Assembly: GCA_965205735.1 (NCBI GenBank)
Contig: OZ242179.1
Span: forward strand, 3,968,001-4,032,000
Direction of reading: 5' to 3'
Length of the DNA: 64,000 nucleotides
From: VXNE01 sp965205735
GTDB lineage: Bacteria > Pseudomonadota > Gammaproteobacteria > Pseudomonadales > Azotimanducaceae
Shown: positions 62,263 to 64,000 of the stretch, one piece after another
Numbering within the stretch: the first letter of the stretch is position 1
How the letters are laid out: every line of letters starts with the position of its first letter
Made by a program: the position numbers and the translations under genes
Notes under the pieces: generated by a model
Databases searched by the model: none
Told to the model about the DNA's origin: nothing
The model's input: only the letters and a program-made list of their open reading frames with translations

Positions 62263-62670
62263 ATGACCGATGTCGTATGTTGGAATTGCGGCTGTTCTCT
62301 GCGGGACATCCCTCGGCCGATCAGTCGTCACGCGAACTGTCCGGAGTGTTTCGAAGATCTGCACTGTTGCCGGCTGTGCGTTCACTTCGGCCCGCACCTG
62401 ACGGGCCAGTGCGACGATGATCGCGCTGATCCTCCCATCCAGAAGGAGAACGCCAACTTCTGCGAGTTCTTTCGCCCCCTGTCCGGCGCGTACGACGATG
62501 CCCGGGGTTCGCGGCGCGATGCGGCCCGCCAGCGCTTGGACGGGCTATTCGGCGGCGCCGCGCGGGATACGCCGGACGATGGCGCGCCCACCGGTACCTC
62601 GAGTGAAGACGGGGCGCGGGCGGAGCTTGAAGCGTTGTTCAAGAACGACCGGGATGACGCCGACTCCTGA
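62263..62670 (+). CDS. small cysteine-rich (zinc-ribbon-like) protein
   Basis: 135 residues. Cysteines are clustered: CWNCGCSL, CPECFEDLHCCRLCVHFG, QCDDD and FCEFFRPL, suggesting one or two zinc sites within the first 75 residues. The rest is acidic and likely disordered, ending in LEALFKNDRDDADS. ATG 62263 has an AGGGAGAG ribosome site; a GTG at 62239 is also in frame. It precedes mtfA closely. No named family recognised. Confidence 0.75.
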   Translation: MTDVVCWNCGCSLRDIPRPISRHANCPECFEDLHCCRLCVHFGPHLTGQCDDDRADPPIQKENANFCEFFRPLSGAYDDARGSRRDAARQRLDGLFGGAARDTPDDGAPTGTSSEDGARAELEALFKNDRDDADS

Positions 62671-62726
62671 CCCGCTGATGAACAAGGGGTTTGTCGCGGT
62701 GGGCGCGTGCCGGTTGCCGGTGAGAT

Positions 62727-63515
62727 ATGCGGGCTAACCCAATCAAACAGTGGCTCGTCGCCCGCCGCATTCGCCGCCATCGTATCGACGACGCGCTTTG
62801 GCGCCGCATCGTCGCCGATTCGGATCTATTTGACCGACTGGACGGCGCGACCTTGGAACGGGTGCGCAACCTCGCGGCCCGGTTCATTGCCCAGAAGAAG
62901 TTCTTCGGCGCGCGCGGCTTTTTCGTTGACCACGCCGTGCGGGCTGCGATTGCCGCCCAGGCGTGTCGGCTGGTGGCGAACCTGGGCTTCGATTACCTCG
63001 GCGCCTGCCGCACGGTCATCGTTTACGAGGGCGGGTTCGTCGCCGAGCGCGAAGTGGAGGACGAGGACGGCATCGTGCATACGGGTCACGAAGAGCTCGT
63101 TGGCGAGGCTGCGCACGGCGGCGCGGTGGTGTTGGCATGGGACGACGCGCGCCCTCGGCGCAACGAGCCGGACTACTTTCCGACCAACGTCGTGATTCAC
63201 GAGTTCGCGCACAAACTGGATGAACTGTCGGGACATCACAATGGATTGCCGCCCTTGCCCAACGGCATGTCGGATGCACGATGGGCCGAGACGTTTTCGG
63301 CGGCATACGCGGACCTTTGCGACATGGTGGAGCGCGACCTGGAACCGCCCATCGACGACTATGCGGCGTCGGATCCGGCGGAGTTCTTCGCGGTCACCGT
63401 GGAGACGTTCTTTACGGTCCCGGACATCCTCGCCGAGGCCTTTCCGCCGGTCTATGCGTTGCTGACGGAGCTATTTCGGGAAGACCCGCTCAAAACCCGC
63501 GGCCTTGCGCTTTGA
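62727..63515 (+). CDS. mtfA: zinc-dependent peptidase MtfA
   Basis: 262 residues. The metal motif is VIHEFAHKLD (H-E-x-x-H), with the distal glutamate in PAEFFAVTVETFF. The N-terminal half (FFGARGFFVDHAVRAAIAAQACRL) matches MtfA, the protein that binds the Mlc repressor in E. coli and so affects glucose uptake. No mlc is visible here. Confidence 0.92.
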   Translation: MRANPIKQWLVARRIRRHRIDDALWRRIVADSDLFDRLDGATLERVRNLAARFIAQKKFFGARGFFVDHAVRAAIAAQACRLVANLGFDYLGACRTVIVYEGGFVAEREVEDEDGIVHTGHEELVGEAAHGGAVVLAWDDARPRRNEPDYFPTNVVIHEFAHKLDELSGHHNGLPPLPNGMSDARWAETFSAAYADLCDMVERDLEPPIDDYAASDPAEFFAVTVETFFTVPDILAEAFPPVYALLTELFREDPLKTRGLAL

Positions 63516-63550
63516 CCTCGGGCGTGGCCGCCGGCCGTTGATCTCTGGCC

Positions 63551-63661
63551 TAGCAGGCTGTCGGACTTGCCGCATTGGCGGCAAGATCGACAGGATGATA
63601 GGAGGGCTTGGGCGGGGGCAAAACACGGCGCCCGTCAGGGCGACGGTTTTTGTGGCGCTAG
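63551..63661. repeat. 111-bp dispersed repeat, copy 2
   Basis: Same length and orientation as the copy at 42855-42965: TAGCAGGCTGTCGGACTTGC at the left and TTTTTGTGGCGCTAG at the right. The hairpin CTTGCCGC-ATTG-GCGGCAAG is conserved while its loop differs, a sign that the stem matters. The right end overlaps the stop codon of the ZIP gene (CTA at 63658-63660). Confidence 0.85.
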
Positions 63662-64000
63662 TGCACTTCGAGCTCGTGTATGGAACCCCCTTCGATATAA
63701 GACAGCGCGTAGGCGAAACCGATACCCAATACAAGAGCGGCCATGAGCTTGCCGCGATCATGGGTATGGAATTGGATTTCCGGCAGCAGATCGCTCAAGG
63801 AGATGCACAGGAACGCGCCCGCCGCAAAAGCGAGGGTATAACCGATCACAACCGATTCGTCCCAGGCGACGATCATGCCCACGCCCCAGAAACTCACCGC
63901 GGCGACCAGGGGGCAGAGCAGGGCGAATGCGACATTGGCCAAATTGAGTGCGCGACGCTCGTAGCCCGCGGAGTTCATCATGCCGATGATGGAGTACGCG
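63658..64000 (-). CDS. ZIP-family metal transporter, C-terminal part (cut by the window edge)
   Basis: The open frame continues past the right edge; 114 codons are visible. Hydrophobic segments include FALLCPLVAAVSFWGVGMIV and VVIGYTLAFAAGAFLCISLSDLLPEIQFH, the latter being the GAFLxISLxDLLPE block of ZIP transporters with its metal-binding acidic and histidine residues, followed by a final helix. It should import zinc or another divalent metal. An internal ATG at 63981 is unlikely to be the real start. Confidence 0.85.
   Translation of the reverse strand, partial: AYSIIGMMNSAGYERRALNLANVAFALLCPLVAAVSFWGVGMIVAWDESVVIGYTLAFAAGAFLCISLSDLLPEIQFHTHDRGKLMAALVLGIGFAYALSYIEGGSIHELEVH

Overview
The window reads as part of the chromosome of a GC-rich, uncultivated proteobacterium, most likely gammaproteobacterial. 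The best evidence is gene order. moeB-prmC-prfA-hemA divergent from lolB, and tRNA-Gln-rplY(ctc)-pth-ychF, are the two halves of a block that is contiguous in Pseudomonas-like genomes, and LolB is a beta/gammaproteobacterial lipoprotein receptor. Coding density is high. Many start codons (GTG or TTG) overlap the upstream stop. No prophage, rRNA, complete insertion sequence or CRISPR array is visible.

Region 1 (1-12 kb) is a defence and stress patchwork. It holds a RHH antitoxin with a broken PIN toxin, hipBA, a single-chain MmeI-like restriction-modification enzyme, a fused RHH antitoxin with VapC, an AbrB-type antitoxin with Doc, and a Phd antitoxin with VapC. Among these lie a xylulokinase-like kinase, an SbcD-like phosphoesterase carrying an 89-bp tandem duplication, and a formate/nitrite-family channel. 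Three of the toxin-antitoxin operons have clear palindromes just upstream of the first gene.

Region 2 (12-20 kb) is respiratory. It has a CuA subunit II, a heme-copper subunit I lacking the cross-linked tyrosine position, two SCO proteins and a membrane protein, in the order described for the norSY-senC-orf1 (sNOR) nitric oxide reductase cluster of ammonia oxidisers. A gluconate-dehydrogenase-subunit-3-like gene and a GMC oxidoreductase flank it.

Region 3 (19.5-25.2 kb) is housekeeping: moeB, prmC, prfA, hemA, lolB and a YcaQ-type glycosylase. Region 4 (25.2-41.4 kb) interrupts the housekeeping block. It begins with an AT-rich scar holding a broken AlbA-type regulator between two copies of a permease 3' end. 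It continues with the most striking item of the window, a six-gene, translationally coupled export operon on the minus strand: ABC ATPase, ABC-2 permease fused to a peptidase-like and golvesin-like ectodomain, lipoprotein adaptor, RND pump, a 1598-residue RND pump fused to an ABC ATPase, and a second ABC permease. The combination suggests a hybrid in which ATP-driven extraction and RND-type extrusion are physically joined.

Region 5 (41.4-46.4 kb) has an ammonium transporter, a STAS-domain protein, tRNA-Gln, rplY, pth and ychF. Region 6 (46.4-64 kb) is catabolic and accessory: an epoxide hydrolase, an ArsI/CadI-like dioxygenase, a CaiB-type CoA transferase, tandem acetoacetate-decarboxylase-like proteins, an aldo/keto reductase, a nucleobase transporter with a frameshifted tail, an MFS transporter, exonuclease III, a methyltransferase, a PEBP protein, a Rieske oxygenase, an alpha/beta hydrolase, MtfA and a partial ZIP transporter. 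A 111-bp repeat occurs at 42.9 and 63.6 kb, and a 265-bp MITE-like element with 32-bp terminal inverted repeats lies at 52.6 kb.
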